Assembly (NCBI GenBank): GCA_014376655.1
Contig: JACMRC010000150.1
Coordinates: 1 to 7,029, forward strand
Reading direction: 5' to 3'
Length of the DNA: 7,029 bases
Source of the DNA: Mucilaginibacter sp.
Lineage (GTDB): Bacteria; Bacteroidota; Bacteroidia; Sphingobacteriales; Sphingobacteriaceae
The number at the start of each line of letters is the position of its first letter. Position 1 is the stretch's first letter. This document shows positions 5,462-7,029 of this stretch, piece after piece. Both the position numbers and the translations under genes were made by a program. The notes beneath the pieces are model-generated. The model was not told the origin of the DNA. It made no database searches and was given only the letters and a program-made list of their open reading frames with translations.

Positions 5462-6595
5462 TTATTTGCTGTTACTCACCGGCCCCTTCAATACCAAATC
5501 AGCAAATACCGGGTAATGGTCTGATAATTTTTTCTCGATTATAGTATAACTTGCCACATCAAATTGAGGCGACACCATGATATAATCTATCTGGTAATTC
5601 GGAAAATCGCCATTATAGGTACGGCCCAGGCCAAAGCCTTTTTCAACGAAGGCATTTTTAAGGCCTTTAGCCATTTGGTTTACCGCGTATGATGAAGGCG
5701 TATCATTAAAATCGCCTGCTATGATATATGGATAAGGGCATTGTTTAGCATGTGCTCTTATTAAAGCCACCTGCTCGGCGCGTTTCATAAATGCCCTTTT
5801 TAATTTCCCACCCAGGCGTTTGGTCGAACTAAAATCGGGTTTACCCTTTTTGGTTACGGTATCAATATACTTATAGTCTACCGGTTCAAAATTAATAGAT
5901 TGCAGGTGTACACTATATACCCTGAAAATATGATTGCCTTTTTTTACATCGGCATACAGGCACTGATTCCCACTGTACAATGGCGACAGTTGAATAAGGC
6001 CTTTTGAAACAATCGGGAACTTTGAAAAAATGGCTATACCAGTTTTTTCGTCTTCGTTCCCGTCAAAACTTTCAAAATAATAATTAGCAGACCCAATAAT
6101 TTTTTTCATCGAATCAACCATAGCATATTGGCCCCTAATGCGAGTGTAAAATTCCTGCATAACTATAATATCAGGTTGCTGGTCGGCTATCATATTCAAA
6201 ATCTCGTGTTTGGTAGAGATGTCTTTTCCCGAGCCGTATTTTTTAAAATCATGTACGTTGTAAGTCATCATCCTTACGGCGTTTTCGGCCTGCGATTTAA
6301 CCATATTGCGGTTACCGGGATGAAAGCCGATGTTATTTTGCAATACACCAAAACCGCAAAGTATGCTTAATGCGGATATCAGCACCAACCAACTTTTGCG
6401 TAACAGCCAATAGGCTATCATGATTATGTTTGTAAATAATAGTGGCGGATAAGCCAACCCAAAGAAGGCGATGAGCCATGTTTTATTAGGATTGGTTACC
6501 GGGGCAAGGTAACTTACAAGCAAAGCCAGGCATAAACCGCAGTTTATCCACAAAAACACCTTATCAATAAAGGGTAATTTTTGTTTTGCTTTCAT
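5462..6595 (-). CDS. Membrane-anchored endonuclease/exonuclease/phosphatase (EEP) family protein
   Basis: The protein has 377 residues. Three hydrophobic helices (about 12-32, 40-62 and 67-85) precede an EEP-fold domain (about 105-370). Metal and catalytic residues of the family are visible: Asn113 in TYNVHDF, Glu148 in MQEF, His230 in YSVHLQS, Asp295 and Asn297 in AGDFND, Asp337 in QIDYIMV, and Asp359-His360 in LSDHYPV. The active site thus looks complete and should be a divalent-metal-dependent phosphoesterase. Family substrates range from DNA to phosphoinositides and sphingomyelin, and the sequence does not say which applies here. Basic residues at the N terminus and in the loop LLRKSW between helices 2 and 3 suggest an N-in topology that places the catalytic domain in the periplasm. 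The start codon overlaps the rhomboid stop codon as ATGA (6592-6595), implying translational coupling. A hairpin at 5397-5417 probably ends the operon. Confidence 0.88.
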   Translation of the reverse strand: MKAKQKLPFIDKVFLWINCGLCLALLVSYLAPVTNPNKTWLIAFFGLAYPPLLFTNIIMIAYWLLRKSWLVLISALSILCGFGVLQNNIGFHPGNRNMVKSQAENAVRMMTYNVHDFKKYGSGKDISTKHEILNMIADQQPDIIVMQEFYTRIRGQYAMVDSMKKIIGSANYYFESFDGNEDEKTGIAIFSKFPIVSKGLIQLSPLYSGNQCLYADVKKGNHIFRVYSVHLQSINFEPVDYKYIDTVTKKGKPDFSSTKRLGGKLKRAFMKRAEQVALIRAHAKQCPYPYIIAGDFNDTPSSYAVNQMAKGLKNAFVEKGFGLGRTYNGDFPNYQIDYIMVSPQFDVASYTIIEKKLSDHYPVFADLVLKGPVSNSK

Positions 6596-7029
6596 TTTTT
6601 GCTGGCGCGAAATAAGGTTTCTTTTTCCTGCTGACTCAGGTTTTCATATCCCGTTTTTGATATTTTATCTAATATCTGATCAACCTCATCCTGCCGTGGT
6701 GTCCCCGAAGGTGATCCTTTAGCACGATTTGTTGACGCTACTTTTAGTTTAGATTTTGCTTTAAAAAGCTTAGCTATGCCACCTACCATATCGCGCCCCT
6801 GCTGCACCTGCTTTACGTAAATAAAGCCGAACAACGCGCCGCCTAAGTGTGCTATTTCGCCTCCGGCGTTGGGCCCAACTATGCCTAAAAAATCAATCAC
6901 CAAATAAAATATAACCAGCCATTTTAAGCGCACTGCACCTATAAACATTAGCGAAATGGTATAGTTGGGCGCTATAGTAGCGGCACCAACAATTATTGCC
7001 ATAACCGCTGCCGATGCACCGGGAATAGA
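6592..7029 (-). CDS. Rhomboid-family intramembrane serine protease (partial, N terminus outside window)
   Basis: The reading frame stays open to the window edge. The codons above the first in-window ATG (7002) translate to SIPGASAAV, which contains the rhomboid GxS motif with the catalytic serine codon at 7012-7014. The ATG at 7002 is therefore internal and the true start lies beyond 7029. The catalytic histidine is seen in GGEIAHLGGALFGF, and several hydrophobic helices lie between the two motifs. Rhomboids cleave membrane proteins inside the bilayer of the inner membrane. After the last helix comes a soluble tail of about 70 residues, ending in DEVDQILDKISKTGYENLSQQEKETLFRASKK. This resembles the conserved C-terminal segment (DUF6576, from memory) of Bacteroidota rhomboids. 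It overlaps the EEP gene by 4 bases, so the two form one transcription unit. The first part of the membrane domain is not visible. Confidence 0.9.
   Translation of the reverse strand, partial: SIPGASAAVMAIIVGAATIAPNYTISLMFIGAVRLKWLVIFYLVIDFLGIVGPNAGGEIAHLGGALFGFIYVKQVQQGRDMVGGIAKLFKAKSKLKVASTNRAKGSPSGTPRQDEVDQILDKISKTGYENLSQQEKETLFRASKK

Noticed and set aside
5311..5544. 77-codon plus-strand open frame
   Set aside because: It runs antisense into the 3' end of the EEP gene and has no signal, motif or promoter support.
4395..6552. Perfect DnaA-box sequences TTATCCACA at 4395-4403 and 6544-6552
   Set aside because: Both fall in coding sequence, where they encode the common Leu-Trp-Ile codon string in cysS and the EEP gene. 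They are isolated, so there is no sign of an origin.

Overview
The window looks like chromosomal DNA of a Bacteroidota species, most likely in the Sphingobacteriaceae and close to Mucilaginibacter or Pedobacter. This rests on protein style (a two-cysteine, two-parvulin SurA, a rhomboid with a short conserved C-terminal tail, a membrane-anchored EEP protein), on start codons without Shine-Dalgarno sequences, on a TAnnTTTG-type -7 box before cysS, and on moderate GC content. The genus is inferred from memory of such proteins, not from a search.

Layout. Positions 1-182 are non-coding and rich in short palindromes and TTTAAC boxes. A plus-strand pair follows: a SurA-type periplasmic chaperone/peptidyl-prolyl isomerase (183-1556) and, 8 bases later, a MoxR-type AAA+ ATPase (1565-2527). 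The pair ends at a strong hairpin with A and T tracts on both sides (2537-2577), which also serves the convergent gene. The rest is on the minus strand. A secreted two-repeat NTF2-like (DUF4440-type) protein occupies 2586-3449 and cysteinyl-tRNA synthetase occupies 3538-5001. A 460-base intergenic region (5002-5461) follows. The last two genes are an EEP-fold hydrolase with three membrane helices (5462-6595) and a rhomboid protease cut by the window edge (6592-7029), which overlap by 4 bases (ATGA) and are almost certainly co-transcribed.

How the genes fit together. SurA and MoxR are probably co-expressed, with the first acting in the periplasm on outer-membrane protein folding and the second being a cytoplasmic remodelling ATPase. 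The usual MoxR partners (DUF58 and VWA-domain proteins) are absent downstream because the operon terminates there. Rhomboid and EEP are both inner-membrane proteins. CysS is housekeeping. The NTF2-like protein has no evident link to its neighbours.

I see no convincing undescribed defence, mobile or biosynthetic system. The most unusual non-coding structure is a cluster of nine TCAC boxes, mostly spaced about 10 bases apart, at 5152-5247 between cysS and the EEP gene. Other points of interest are the degenerate parvulin active sites and lone cysteine pair of SurA, the MoxR gene without its usual partners, and the palindromes ahead of surA. No tRNA, rRNA, CRISPR array or insertion sequence was recognised.
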